DNA from: Bacteroidetes bacterium GWB2_32_14
GTDB taxonomy: Bacteria; Bacteroidota; Bacteroidia; Bacteroidales; UBA12077
Reading direction: 5' to 3'
NCBI GenBank assembly: GCA_001768235.1
Contig: MENK01000030.1
Coordinates: 59,893-123,892 of the forward strand
Length of the DNA stretch: 64,000 nt
Every line of letters begins with the position of its first letter. Position 1 is the stretch's first letter. The translations under genes and the position numbers were made by a program. Shown here one piece after another: positions 1-8,473 of the stretch. Under the pieces are notes generated by a model, which was not told where the DNA came from, searched no databases, and saw only the letters and a list, made by a program, of their open reading frames with translations.

Positions 1-1
1 T

Positions 2-559
2 GCATCAAAACAGAGTAATCGTATCAGCGCCAATGTAAGTGGATTTGGAAGTACAATAAGAGTTTCATTAAACGACAATTTATTAAATCAATGTTCACCT
101 ACCGAAATAAAAGCGGTTATGGCACACGAATTAGGCCATTATGTGCTAAACCATGTCTATGAAATGCTAATTTATATTGCAATTCTTATATTTATAGGGC
201 TTGCTTTTATAAACTGGGCTTACAATAAATTAATTAATAAATTCAAAAAGAAATGGGCTGTTTCCGGAATTGCCGATATTGGCGGACTACCTTTGTTTGT
301 ATTCCTTTTTGTAGCTTTCTTTTTTGTTGCAAGTCCTGTAATGAATAATATTATTCGCTCGAACGAAGTGGAAGCTGATTATTTTGGATTAAATACAGCA
401 CGCGAGCCCGATGGTTTTGCATCGGTATCTATGAAGCTTTCAACGTACAGGAAAATCAACCCCGGAAGATTCGAAGAGATATTCTTCTTTGATCATCCAA
501 GTGGAAAAACACGGGTTTCAAATGCCATGAAATGGAAAGCGGAACATCTTGAAGAATGA
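2..559 (+). CDS. M48 family zinc metallopeptidase (Ste24-like), 5' truncated
   Basis: The reading frame is open from base 2 without a start, so the N-terminal part lies outside the window; about 185 residues remain. The visible part carries the zinc-binding HELGH helix (bases 125-139), two strongly hydrophobic membrane segments after it, then the NEVEADYFGL segment that supplies the third zinc ligand. The C-terminal pattern of HPS followed by a basic RVSNAMKWK stretch is typical of the Ste24/CAAX prenyl protease 1 branch (M48A). Such enzymes are integral inner-membrane proteases acting in membrane protein quality control; the substrate here is unknown. The first ATG that looks usable in the window (119) lies inside the catalytic helix, so it is not the real start. 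The gene converges on ygiD, with only two bases between the stop codons. Confidence 0.9.
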   Translation, partial: ASKQSNRISANVSGFGSTIRVSLNDNLLNQCSPTEIKAVMAHELGHYVLNHVYEMLIYIAILIFIGLAFINWAYNKLINKFKKKWAVSGIADIGGLPLFVFLFVAFFFVASPVMNNIIRSNEVEADYFGLNTAREPDGFASVSMKLSTYRKINPGRFEEIFFFDHPSGKTRVSNAMKWKAEHLEE

Positions 560-561
560 TT

Positions 562-1395
562 TTAAGCTTTATCAATTTTTAAGCTGGTCATGCTTAACGA
601 ACCTCCAAGCAGTTTATCGTTAAAAAGAATAATTTTTTCATTTTTACCTTTTAATGCCAGGCTATAAAGTAATGGTAAATAGTGGTCGGGGGTTGGTATA
701 GCTAATTTTGCAGGTGAACCTAACTTTTCATATTTAATAAGTTCTTTGAAATTATAATCAAGGATATGTTTATTAATTGTTTCTCGGGCTTCAATAGCCC
801 AGTCGTAACCATAATTATCTTTATCGAAATTCTGAAAATCTACTAAACCGAGATTATGAATAATATTTCCACTTCCAATAATCAACACCCCTTTATTGCG
901 AAGAGAAGAAAGTTCCTGAGCCAGTTCAAAATGGTATTGTGCCGATTTGGTATAATCAATACTTAGTTGAATAACCGGAATATCAGCCTTTGGGAATAAA
1001 TGTTTAATTACACTCCATGCCCCGTGGTCGAGTCCCCATTTTTCGTCTGGTTCTATTGTTGTTTTATGTATAAGTTCTTTTGTTTCTTTTGCCAAAAGTG
1101 GACTTCCGTTGGCGGGGTATTGTACCTGATACAATTCTTGTGGAAATCCACCAAAATCATGAATGGTTCTTGGTTTCTGCATTGCAGTAACATAAGTTCC
1201 ATTGGTGTACCAATGTGCCGAAATACAAAGTATGGAATTCGGTTTTGGTAATGTGTTCGCTAAAGTTTTAAACCCTTGTACAAATTCATTATCTTCAATT
1301 GCATTCATCGGACTGCCATGCCCCAGAAACAGAACAGGCATTTGTTCTGTTTTTTTAATATCACTATATGGAGTGGTTATATCTTTTAAAGTCAT
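562..1395 (-). CDS. ygiD: 4,5-DOPA-extradiol-type aromatic ring-opening dioxygenase (YgiD family)
   Basis: A 277-residue protein of the LigB/DODA class III extradiol dioxygenase fold. The zinc ligands expected for YgiD are visible: His26 in LGHGSPMN, His61 in CISAHWYTNG and the later DHGAWSVIKHLFP segment, and the family signature HDFGGFPQELY lies between them. YgiD homologues open catechol rings such as L-DOPA using a metal centre, but the physiological substrate in bacteria is uncertain. The start at 1395 gives an 18-residue leader before MPVLFLGHG; an internal ATG at residue 19 is possible, but leaders of this length are common in Bacteroidota homologues. It is cytoplasmic (no signal peptide) and apparently monocistronic, convergent with the M48 gene. 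Confidence 0.88.
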   Translation of the reverse strand: MTLKDITTPYSDIKKTEQMPVLFLGHGSPMNAIEDNEFVQGFKTLANTLPKPNSILCISAHWYTNGTYVTAMQKPRTIHDFGGFPQELYQVQYPANGSPLLAKETKELIHKTTIEPDEKWGLDHGAWSVIKHLFPKADIPVIQLSIDYTKSAQYHFELAQELSSLRNKGVLIIGSGNIIHNLGLVDFQNFDKDNYGYDWAIEARETINKHILDYNFKELIKYEKLGSPAKLAIPTPDHYLPLLYSLALKGKNEKIILFNDKLLGGSLSMTSLKIDKA

Positions 1396-1600
1396 GATTA
1401 GATTCTTTTAATTATAACAATAATTCATCAGTTTGGTTTTGTAAATAACATATTTGCTTGATTATAAGATTGAAAATCCATATTGTTTATATCATTCATG
1501 ATTTAAGAAAATCTGTTAGGATTTATGTTGAATCTTAAAATTTGTTTTTTGAATTGCAGATTTTTGCTACTTTCGGGAATAATTTAAAGAGATTACTAAA

Positions 1601-2815
1601 ATGAGAAATTTTTATTTACTAGTTGTATGTACACTATTAATAAATAACACCTATTCACAAAAACTTAGAAAAGAACAGGTTTCTGATGATAAAGCCCGGA
1701 CATCGCAAACATTTTACGTGTTAAAAGATAATCCTGATATTAAGCAAGGAGAATATACATATAAATTTAAAGGCAATGTACAGGTTGCCGGCCAGTTCGA
1801 GAATAACTTGCCAAGTGGCGAATGGGTTTATATTCCCGGTGATGATCTTAAAATAACAGGTACCTTTTCGAATGGAAAAAAGGTTGGTACCTGGAAATAT
1901 TTCTTAAATGAATATTTAATTTCAGAAATGAACTACGAAAACGGAGTTCTTCAGGGGCCATCAAAGGGATATTATAAAAACGGCCAATTGGCTTGTGAAT
2001 TAAACTATAAGTCAGATAAAAGAGATGGAACAAGAACATCGTATTATCAAAATGGATCGATTAAAGAGATAATAAATTATAATAATGGAAATCAGCAAGG
2101 CGAGTATAAATCGTATTCCCCTGATGGTAAATTACTATTTGTTATTCAATATAAAGATGATAAACCATTTAATTTAGAGATTCTTACTACAAATATTGAT
2201 AGTATTTTATATGGAGGTGATTTAAAGAATGGAACAGGTAAGTTTGAGCAATACGTAAAAAACAAAGAAGGAAGACTTATTCGTTCAGTTAAAGAATATA
2301 CAGATGGAAATCTAAACGGGCAAATTCAACTTTTTGATAGTAAAGGAGAATTATTCATCAGGGGGCAATACAAAGAAGGATACATGATAGGAATGTGGGA
2401 CTTTTACATTAATAGCCCTGAAAAAAAATTCTCGGAAGTTTATAAATATTCCGATAGTTTAATTACTGATTCTACAAAATGGTTTTTAAATGATTCCAAA
2501 ATCAGTTTTAGTAATGAAAATAACAGGCCCCAATTTAATGATCAGCTAACTGATGAGTTTCGAAAACATATTTCTCAATCACTTACATATCCAATACAAG
2601 CTCAAAAAAAGAGAATCTCGGGACGGGTTTTAACTGAGTTTAAAGTAAATAAGTTTGGCTTGGTGTATGATGTAAGAGTTTTAGAAAGTGTAAACGAATT
2701 GCTTGATAAAGAAGCCATCAGGGTTGTAAAATCATCTCCTTTGTGGACTCCCGGATTTCAGGATCAGATTCCTGTTGATGTGTCCTTTACTTTTCCAATA
2801 GTTTTTCAATTGTAA
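1601..2815 (+). CDS. secreted MORN-repeat (YwqK-like) protein with C-terminal TonB domain
   Basis: 404 residues. Residues 1-19 form a signal peptide ending TYSQ. Residues about 45-270 hold repeated MORN-2 type units (G-x-W/Y-x-Y-F/Y-x-N-G-x pattern, for example SGEWVYI, VGTWKYF, DGTRTSYYQNGSIKE). Residues about 320-404 match the TonB C-terminal fold (YPIQAQKKRISGRVLTEFKV, then a conserved DKEAIRVVKSSPLWTPG and a final FPIVFQL). TonB C-terminal domains normally contact TonB-dependent receptors, but this protein has no N-terminal membrane anchor or proline-rich stalk, so it is probably periplasmic and not an energy transducer. Automated names such as 'toxin-antitoxin system YwqK family antitoxin' are not supported, since there is no partner toxin beside it. 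trmO follows 6 bases after its stop, so the two are probably co-transcribed. Confidence 0.8.
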   Translation: MRNFYLLVVCTLLINNTYSQKLRKEQVSDDKARTSQTFYVLKDNPDIKQGEYTYKFKGNVQVAGQFENNLPSGEWVYIPGDDLKITGTFSNGKKVGTWKYFLNEYLISEMNYENGVLQGPSKGYYKNGQLACELNYKSDKRDGTRTSYYQNGSIKEIINYNNGNQQGEYKSYSPDGKLLFVIQYKDDKPFNLEILTTNIDSILYGGDLKNGTGKFEQYVKNKEGRLIRSVKEYTDGNLNGQIQLFDSKGELFIRGQYKEGYMIGMWDFYINSPEKKFSEVYKYSDSLITDSTKWFLNDSKISFSNENNRPQFNDQLTDEFRKHISQSLTYPIQAQKKRISGRVLTEFKVNKFGLVYDVRVLESVNELLDKEAIRVVKSSPLWTPGFQDQIPVDVSFTFPIVFQL

Positions 2816-2821
2816 TTTTTC

Positions 2822-3304
2822 ATGGAAAAAATCTTTTATAACCCAATAGGTATAATTCGTACTCCTTTTAACAATATTGAAGGAATGCCTATTCAGCCTA
2901 CAGGGGCAAAAGGAGTAAAAGGTGTTATTGAAATTTATCCCGAATTTACCGAAGGGCTTAAAGATTTAAATGGATTTTCCCATATTATTTTGCTTTATCA
3001 TTTTCATTTATCGGGGGATTTTAAATTACATGTTAAACCATTCATGGATGATGAGTTACATGGAATATTTGCAACACGTGCACCAAAAAGGCCCAACCCA
3101 ATAGGGTTTTCTGTTGTTAAGTTAAATAAAATACAGAATAATATTATCTATATCGAGAATATTGATGTTTTGAACCAAACTCCCCTGCTTGATATCAAAC
3201 CATTTGTATTTGACTTTGATTCGGTAAGCAAAACAAAAAAGGGATGGCTTGAAACAAATGCACATAAAGCAAAAACAACAAAATCAGATAAACGATTTAA
3301 ATAA
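2822..3304 (+). CDS. trmO: tRNA (N6-threonylcarbamoyladenosine(37)-N6)-methyltransferase TrmO (TsaA/YaeB family)
   Basis: 160 residues of the TsaA-like beta-barrel SAM methyltransferase family. Visible motifs are the N-terminal YNPIGIIRTPF, the central GFSHIILLYHFH, and the hallmark PKRPNPIGFSVVKL used in SAM and substrate binding, followed by DVLNQTPLLDIKPF. The known family member methylates t6A37 in ANN-decoding tRNAs to m6t6A. It is shorter than the E. coli enzyme (about 235 residues) and lacks its C-terminal extension, as do many short bacterial and archaeal forms. It starts 6 bases after the MORN/TonB gene and is probably translated from the same transcript. Specificity for t6A is inferred from the family. 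Confidence 0.88.
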   Translation: MEKIFYNPIGIIRTPFNNIEGMPIQPTGAKGVKGVIEIYPEFTEGLKDLNGFSHIILLYHFHLSGDFKLHVKPFMDDELHGIFATRAPKRPNPIGFSVVKLNKIQNNIIYIENIDVLNQTPLLDIKPFVFDFDSVSKTKKGWLETNAHKAKTTKSDKRFK

Positions 3305-3495
3305 TTCTAAAAATGATAATTTATGGTTGAATTCTATTTTATAGGCATTGTTTAGCACAGTAACCCAAAAATCAACTTTGTATTTTTGTTTTCATTTTAT
3401 TATATCTATTTGAATTTTAAAATAGTATAGTTAATTTTAACTGATATAATTTTGATAATTAATTCTTTTGCCAGATAGTTCCCAATTTATACAAT

Positions 3496-4413
3496 ATGGA
3501 AACAATATTTGAAACTTTAAAAAGCCTGTTCAATTCAGAAAATGAATTTTTTACTTTAGCTCGAAAAGGAAAAAGAATCACACATATTGCTTTGGCTATT
3601 CCATTGCTTATCGTTTTTTTTATAGCAGGATTCTTTGTTAGTGAATTTGTTATTTATCAGTTTGTTCTTTTACCCTTGGGAATTACAGGCGCATTCAAGG
3701 CGTTTTATACACTTACCCTTTCATTTGGTTTTGTTACATTTTTTTTATGGTTATGGGTAAGTTTTTTCGAAAAACGCTCATTCAGAACCTTGGGATTAAC
3801 TAAAAATGGTGCCTTTAAAAAATACATTACAGGATTTTTAATTGGTTTCATCATGCTGAGTATTGTTATAGGATTAATGGCAATATTTGGAATACTTGGG
3901 ATTAGGGAAAACGTTGAACCATTCAGTTTTAACTTTCTGGGGATTATGTTCCTTTTATTGCTTGGATATGTTATTCAGGGTGCTACAGAAGAAATTATTG
4001 CACGAGGATGGCAGTTTCAGGTTATAGGAGCTCGTTACCGGCCTTGGTTAGGTGCTGTAATTTCTTCTGTTATTTTTGCTTTATTGCATGGATTAAATAC
4101 AGGCGTTTCGGTTCTTGCGATTATAAATTTACTTTTATTTGCTCTTATGCTTATTCTTTTCATATTGTATAATCAAAGTATATGGACTGCATGTGGGTGG
4201 CACACTGCATGGAATTGGGCAATGGAAAATATTTATGGTTTAAAAGTGAGCGGGACAGAAGGATTTGGTTCTATTCTAAATTTATCAGCACAAGGGCCAA
4301 ACTATTTAACCGGGGGAGAATTCGGACCTGAAGGGAGCATTTTAACTACTTTTGTTCTTTTAGGAGGCATGTTAACAGCGATCTTGTTCAAAGCAAAAGA
4401 AAAAAATAAATAA
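3496..4413 (+). CDS. CPBP family intramembrane glutamic endopeptidase
   Basis: 305 residues with about eight hydrophobic helices. The CPBP (Abi/CAAX-processing, Rce1-like) motifs are present: motif 1 EEIIARGWQFQ (paired glutamates plus arginine, about residues 168-178), motif 2 FALLHGLNTG (His), and motif 3 HTAWNW near residue 236. These residues form the intramembrane catalytic site in Rce1-type proteases. Bacterial members act in protein maturation or in bacteriocin self-immunity; no bacteriocin genes lie nearby, so the substrate is unknown. A perfect TAnnTTTG box is present at 3381-3388, roughly 100 bases upstream of the start, but no convincing -33 partner is visible. The next gene starts 54 bases downstream on the same strand. 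Confidence 0.9.
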   Translation: METIFETLKSLFNSENEFFTLARKGKRITHIALAIPLLIVFFIAGFFVSEFVIYQFVLLPLGITGAFKAFYTLTLSFGFVTFFLWLWVSFFEKRSFRTLGLTKNGAFKKYITGFLIGFIMLSIVIGLMAIFGILGIRENVEPFSFNFLGIMFLLLLGYVIQGATEEIIARGWQFQVIGARYRPWLGAVISSVIFALLHGLNTGVSVLAIINLLLFALMLILFILYNQSIWTACGWHTAWNWAMENIYGLKVSGTEGFGSILNLSAQGPNYLTGGEFGPEGSILTTFVLLGGMLTAILFKAKEKNK

Positions 4414-4467
4414 TTGAAAAATTACATTTCGTATCCGAAAAATCCCCGATATACTTTATAAGAAATT

Positions 4468-4935
4468 ATGCGACGAAGCGATAGAGAAATTTCTAATCAA
4501 ACAGATATTGAAACCATTATTAAAAAAGCAGATGTATGCCGTATAGCTCTTATTGATAGAGAAATGCCATATATTGTAGCCTTAAATTTTGGTTATAAAA
4601 ACGGAAATCCTGCTGTTTTGTATTTTCATTGTGCAAATACAGGACGTAAAATTGATATTATCAAAAAAAATAATACTGTATGTTTTCAGATGGATGTGGA
4701 TCATGAATTAATTACTGCAGAAAGAGCCTGTGGATTTTCGATGAAGTATAAAAGTATTGTCGGGTATGGTAAAATATACAAAGTAGATGACATAAATGAA
4801 AAAATGGAAGGTTTAAATTGTATTATGAATCAATATGCAGGTAAAAGTAATTTTGAGTTTGATAGTAAAATATTGAATGTTACTACAATTCTTAGACTTG
4901 AAATTAGAGGGATTACTGCTAAACAGAAAATCTGA
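4468..4935 (+). CDS. pyridoxamine 5'-phosphate oxidase-fold flavin protein (NimA-like)
   Basis: 155 residues of the small PNPOx-like split-barrel group that is often annotated as nitroimidazole resistance (NimA) related. Diagnostic features are an N-terminal MRRSDREI, the segment DVCRIALIDREMPYIVALNFGYKNG that forms the first barrel strands, LYFHCANTGRKIDIIKKNN in the flavin phosphate-binding region, and a YKSIVGYGKIYKV strand. Members bind FMN, F420 or heme; the cofactor cannot be decided from sequence. True Nim proteins reduce 5-nitroimidazoles, but most homologues have no demonstrated role, so resistance should not be inferred. It lies 54 bases downstream of the CPBP gene. Confidence 0.8.
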   Translation: MRRSDREISNQTDIETIIKKADVCRIALIDREMPYIVALNFGYKNGNPAVLYFHCANTGRKIDIIKKNNTVCFQMDVDHELITAERACGFSMKYKSIVGYGKIYKVDDINEKMEGLNCIMNQYAGKSNFEFDSKILNVTTILRLEIRGITAKQKI

Positions 4936-5167
4936 AAATTAATAAACTCATTATTTTTTAGGAGAAAATAATTATGAAAATAACAGCATTTCAATACTTT
5001 CTTTAAGTGTTGTTTTTTTAGCTGTTACAGTTGTTTTTACTATGAATAATGGATAAGATATTTAGTTTTTGTGATGAGATAAATTGCAATTGGTTCGCTT
5101 ATTACAAGATGCATTATTGCTATAAAATACAAGGGGGAAAACAATTAAGTTCTGATCTAAAAAATAA

Positions 5168-5206
5168 AACAGGTGTCCAGAGAATGGACCCCTGTTATTT
5201 TTTATT
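5168..5206 (-). terminator. hairpin terminator
   Basis: A 12-bp stem with one mismatch (AACAGGTGTCCA, loop GAGAA, TGGACCCCTGTT) is followed on the plus strand by ATTTTTTATT; on the minus strand a T-rich tract also follows. It lies 9 bases beyond the stop of the minus-strand small membrane protein and 230 bases beyond the plus-strand PNPOx gene, so it may serve both. Confidence 0.65.
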
Positions 5207-5214
5207 CTTTGGTT

Positions 5215-5385
5215 TTAAAATCCTTTAAATGTTGTTCCTAATGCTAATAGCACAAACCCGCCTGCCAATAGCCAGAAACTGTATTCTGTTATATACTGAA
5301 TATCTACAAAATGACCTACAAGACCTAGTATTCCGATAATAAGTCCAAGAATCCAAACGATTGTTTTGGGTGCTGTTGCTTTCAT
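5215..5385 (-). CDS. small two-helix membrane protein of unknown function
   Basis: A 56-residue protein starting MKATAPKTIVWILG, with two hydrophobic segments (TIVWILGLIIGILGLVGHFV and YSFWLLAGGFVLLALGTTF) separated by a short acidic/aromatic loop. A longer reading frame exists upstream (start at 5433, 72 codons), but the shorter start is preferred for two reasons. A perfect minus-strand TAnnTTTG promoter box sits at 5436-5443, so transcription should begin near 5430, which overlaps the longer start. The MKAT start also gives a clean hydrophobic N-terminal helix. I do not recognise a characterised family; small proteins of this kind are common in Bacteroidota. Confidence 0.65.
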   Translation of the reverse strand: MKATAPKTIVWILGLIIGILGLVGHFVDIQYITEYSFWLLAGGFVLLALGTTFKGF

Positions 5386-5435
5386 AATGATTTGAATTTT
5401 AGTTAATAATTGAGTATAAAAAGATGTTATCAATA

Positions 5436-5443
5436 CAAATGTA
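5436..5443 (-). promoter_or_regulatory. Bacteroidota -7 promoter box for the small membrane protein
   Basis: On the minus strand the sequence reads TACATTTG, an exact match to TAnnTTTG. It predicts transcription beginning about 45 bases before the ATG at 5385. No clear -33 TTTG is visible at the expected distance. Confidence 0.4.
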
Positions 5444-5537
5444 AAAATTTACTTTTTAAAAGTAAACCCCTATTTTATGATTTATAAATCTTAACATTAT
5501 TGTTAGCAGCATTAAGGCCTGTTTCTGCTGATTTGGG

Positions 5538-5996
5538 TTAAATTAAACTTAATCCCAATTGATCGCTTAATTTATGAAGTTCGACTTTTGCAGAATCCAG
5601 GGTGTCAGTTTTCTTAACAGGTATAATTTCTTTATTTCTTGAATTATAAAGTATTAGTCTGTAATCAGAATCGGTAATATTAAGGGTTCGATTGCCTCTG
5701 CTATAGGCCCGCCAAACTTTTTTTGATTTTTTTATTCGAATTATCATATCCGGTTCAACACGAATCCATTTTCCGATTTTTATAAACCCAAATAGGTTGT
5801 TCGAAAATTTAATTTGTTTTTTTTCAAAATCAATGAACGTGCTTGTATATGAAAACCCGATGAATGCTCCAATAAGTACAAGGATTAATCCTAAAAACGA
5901 AAAAAAGGTTACTGCTAAACCGGCAAAAAACAATAACATGCCAGCAGAAGTTCCTACCGGCCCAAACGATTTATCGAGCTTATTATTTTTTAACAT
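5538..5996 (-). CDS. membrane protein with PH-like C-terminal domain, unknown function
   Basis: 152 residues. Residues about 12-50 form two adjacent membrane helices (PVGTSAGMLLFFAGLAVTFF and FLGLILVLIGAFIGFSYTS). The remaining hundred residues are soluble and basic: FIDFEKKQIKFSNNLFGFIKIGKWIRVEP, then IRIKKSKKVWRAYSRGNRTLNI and a C-terminal helix. This order of two helices followed by a beta-rich segment resembles bacterial PH-domain membrane proteins. The family is not one I can name with confidence. It is transcribed in the same direction as the kinase at 6070-8421 but 73 bases downstream of it, and an operon is uncertain. Confidence 0.65.
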   Translation of the reverse strand: MLKNNKLDKSFGPVGTSAGMLLFFAGLAVTFFSFLGLILVLIGAFIGFSYTSTFIDFEKKQIKFSNNLFGFIKIGKWIRVEPDMIIRIKKSKKVWRAYSRGNRTLNITDSDYRLILYNSRNKEIIPVKKTDTLDSAKVELHKLSDQLGLSLI

Positions 5997-6069
5997 TTTT
6001 TACTTTTTTTATTAATTACAGCAATATATTGTTGTACGGGGTGTTTAGCTCACCATAACCAATTAGTTG

Positions 6070-8421
6070 TTAAACGGGTTTATTTGGAATTGAAAAATAA
6101 AATATTGATCCCTTTTCAGGTTCTGAATGAATCCAAATTTTACCACCATGTTTTTCCACAAAATCTTTACACAGTATGAGGCCTAATCCGGTTCCTTTTT
6201 CACCGGAAGTTCCTTGTAAAGACTCTTGTTCACCAATTAAAAATAATTTATCTATAACATCTTTACTCATTCCTGTTCCATTGTCTGAAACAGATAATTC
6301 TGTATGAGTTTCTTTTTTAATAGCTTGAATTTCAACTCTTCCTCCGGTATTTGTGTATTTAATTGCATTTGAAACGAGATTTCGAAGAATTGTTTCTAAT
6401 ATATTTTGGTCGGCAAATACATATATCTCTTCAGATTGAAAATAATTAATTGAAATGTTTTTGATTTCTGCAGCAAAAATTTGAACATCAATAATTGGAT
6501 GAATAATTTCTGATAACAATAAAAGCCTGGGAGTAAAGCTCAATTGCCCGGTCTGCGATTTTGCCCAATCCAACAGGTTGTTTAATAAATTGAACGTGTT
6601 TTTTGCCGAAGAACTTATAAAGGAAATTAAACTTTCTGATTTTTTGAAATTGCGATTATGTATGTGTTCAATTAATAAATCAGTAAATCCTAAAATAGAA
6701 TTAAATGGGCTTTTTAAATCATGTGCAATAATAGAAAATAGCTTGTCTTTTGTTGCATTCAATTCACCGAGTTCTTTTTCACTTAACTCGGCTTTTTCTT
6801 TGGCTTTGTTTAGTTTATCAATAAATGATATTCGTTCAGATATTTTCCAAACATTGTCCATAAGTAATGTCAACTGGCGAATATCAGAGTTGTCATAATC
6901 GGTTTTTTTATTAGCAACACCTGCTACTGCAACAATTTTGTTATCAATAATTACGGGTATAGTAAGAAATTTGTACAATTTTACATGGCCTTCTGGTGTT
7001 CCTTTTTTAAATGGATTCTCTGCCTGATACTCATTAATTACAATTGGTTTTCTTTGTCTTACTGCTTCGCCCCAACATCCTGTAGAATCTAAATCGTAAA
7101 CTGTTTGGGTATCTATAACAGAACATTCTGTCATTACTTCTTTTGACCATGTATTTAGAATAAATTGTCGGGATGTTTCATTATAAAAATAGATGTATCC
7201 AATTTTACTTGTTGTTAATTTAATCGCTTCTTCTAATGCAAAATCCAATAATTCTTGAATTGAGTTTGTTTGGAATTGTGAAATACGAAGCAAACTTTCC
7301 AGTCGTTCGTTTTGTAATTCTATTTCCAGTTTTTGTTCTTTTATTTTGTTTTCGCCTTGTTCTGCTTTTTCTTTTGCATTTATAATTTCCTGTTCAGCAT
7401 TTTTTTGTACAGTGATATCAAAAATTTCGACCAGGATATATTCAAATTCCCCGTTAAGATTATAATTTATGTTTGCATTTAATTGAACCCAGATTATATT
7501 GCCATTTTTGTGAATTATCCTGATTTGATCATCAAAACAGGTAATTACTTGTGAACCCATTTGTGTTAATGCAGTTCTGATTTTATCAAGGTCGTCGGGA
7601 TAAGTTATTATTCCCATGCTTTTTTCAATCATTTCCGATAAGGAATAGCCGGTAATTTTTGAAAATGTAGGGTTTATATCTAAATATTTACCTTCTTTAT
7701 TAATTAATAGGATCCCGGAAAATGTATTGGAGTATATTGAAAGGTATTTCTCTGCGCTACGTGCTAATTCATTGGTAAGCCTTTGATTTTGCAATACAAA
7801 GAACATGGTTGTCCATGTTATATCAATCACCAAACTCGAAAGGAATTGCATATTATTTATAAAAGCAGATTTAAATAAATCTCTGACTTCAGGAAATAAA
7901 ACCCATCCTAAAACCCTGCTTATAAAAATAAGTGAAAACAGAAAGAATACTGTTGCCGTGAAAATATAACTGAATAGATTTTTGCCCGATTTATTTTTAA
8001 GAATTTGAAGACCTGTTATAATCGCTATTCCACTCAAAAAGATGCAACTAATAATTGTTCTCGCGAATAAGTTGTTTTGCAGGTATGTGTAACTGGAAAT
8101 CAGCAAAAGAAAAACAATTATGCTTGTTGCTGAAATTATATTTAACCAAAGACTAATTTTTTGGTTAAAAAAATTCTTTAACCCATAAATTCGAGTAATA
8201 CCTGCTAATAAGAAAAGACATTGAGCAATAACTATCGAAACATAATCGGGAATTAAGTTACGCTGAGAGAATAACAAATAACCAAAGGCAATAAATAAAT
8301 TTGAAACAATCCAAAAGTTAATTCCCGGAAATGTTGTTTGTGTTTTTTTTATTGCAAAAGTAAATATGCCCAAAAAAAGGTTTATAACAAATAAGCAGAT
8401 AAAAATGGTTTTCAAATCCAT
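6070..8421 (-). CDS. membrane sensor histidine kinase (7TM-like, PAS, GAF, HisKA, HATPase)
   Basis: 783 residues. Residues 1-215 contain about seven hydrophobic helices, an integral membrane sensory module. Residues about 220-345 are a PAS domain (SGILLINKEGKYLDINPTFS, then IRIIHKNGNIIWVQ and a PAC-like tail). A coiled segment leads to a GAF domain at about 380-540 with the conserved STGCWGEAVRQRKPIVINEY stretch. The dimerisation H-box FSIIAHDLKSPFNSILGF carries the phosphoacceptor near residue 567. The ATPase domain has the N-box NLVSNAIKYTNTGG, DNGTGM, and GTGLGLILCKDFVEKHGG. No receiver domain and no adjacent response regulator are present, so it is an orphan kinase. Its kinase core is closely similar in motif wording to the two TPR kinases at 41044-46323. 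Confidence 0.9.
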   Translation of the reverse strand: MDLKTIFICLFVINLFLGIFTFAIKKTQTTFPGINFWIVSNLFIAFGYLLFSQRNLIPDYVSIVIAQCLFLLAGITRIYGLKNFFNQKISLWLNIISATSIIVFLLLISSYTYLQNNLFARTIISCIFLSGIAIITGLQILKNKSGKNLFSYIFTATVFFLFSLIFISRVLGWVLFPEVRDLFKSAFINNMQFLSSLVIDITWTTMFFVLQNQRLTNELARSAEKYLSIYSNTFSGILLINKEGKYLDINPTFSKITGYSLSEMIEKSMGIITYPDDLDKIRTALTQMGSQVITCFDDQIRIIHKNGNIIWVQLNANINYNLNGEFEYILVEIFDITVQKNAEQEIINAKEKAEQGENKIKEQKLEIELQNERLESLLRISQFQTNSIQELLDFALEEAIKLTTSKIGYIYFYNETSRQFILNTWSKEVMTECSVIDTQTVYDLDSTGCWGEAVRQRKPIVINEYQAENPFKKGTPEGHVKLYKFLTIPVIIDNKIVAVAGVANKKTDYDNSDIRQLTLLMDNVWKISERISFIDKLNKAKEKAELSEKELGELNATKDKLFSIIAHDLKSPFNSILGFTDLLIEHIHNRNFKKSESLISFISSSAKNTFNLLNNLLDWAKSQTGQLSFTPRLLLLSEIIHPIIDVQIFAAEIKNISINYFQSEEIYVFADQNILETILRNLVSNAIKYTNTGGRVEIQAIKKETHTELSVSDNGTGMSKDVIDKLFLIGEQESLQGTSGEKGTGLGLILCKDFVEKHGGKIWIHSEPEKGSIFYFSIPNKPV

Positions 8422-8473
8422 TTCAAATAAATTATTGTATTATTTTTAGTCTCCCTTTAGATTTTTTACCCAA

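Noticed and set aside
1000..1411. Plus-strand open frames inside the YgiD gene and similar open frames on the opposite strand of real genes (for example 19131-19385, 39874-40074, 55679-55876).
   Set aside because: They overlap strong coding genes in the opposite strand or another frame and show no family features; shadow frames.
1601..2815. Label of the YwqK-like proteins (here and at 49482-50276) as toxin-antitoxin antitoxins.
   Set aside because: No toxin gene is adjacent to either, and both have signal peptides, which does not fit a cytoplasmic antitoxin.
4950..5057. A hydrophobic stretch in one plus frame (SISILSLSVVFLAVTVVFTMNNG) after the PNPOx gene.
   Set aside because: No start codon in a useful position and an adjacent frame carries a stop; could be a decayed remnant of a membrane protein but cannot be supported.
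5049..5228. A 59-codon open frame on the plus strand (starts MDKIFSFCDEINCN, five cysteines).
   Set aside because: It runs through the terminator hairpin at 5168-5206 and into the end of the minus-strand small membrane protein; no recognisable family and no regulatory signal. Probably fortuitous.
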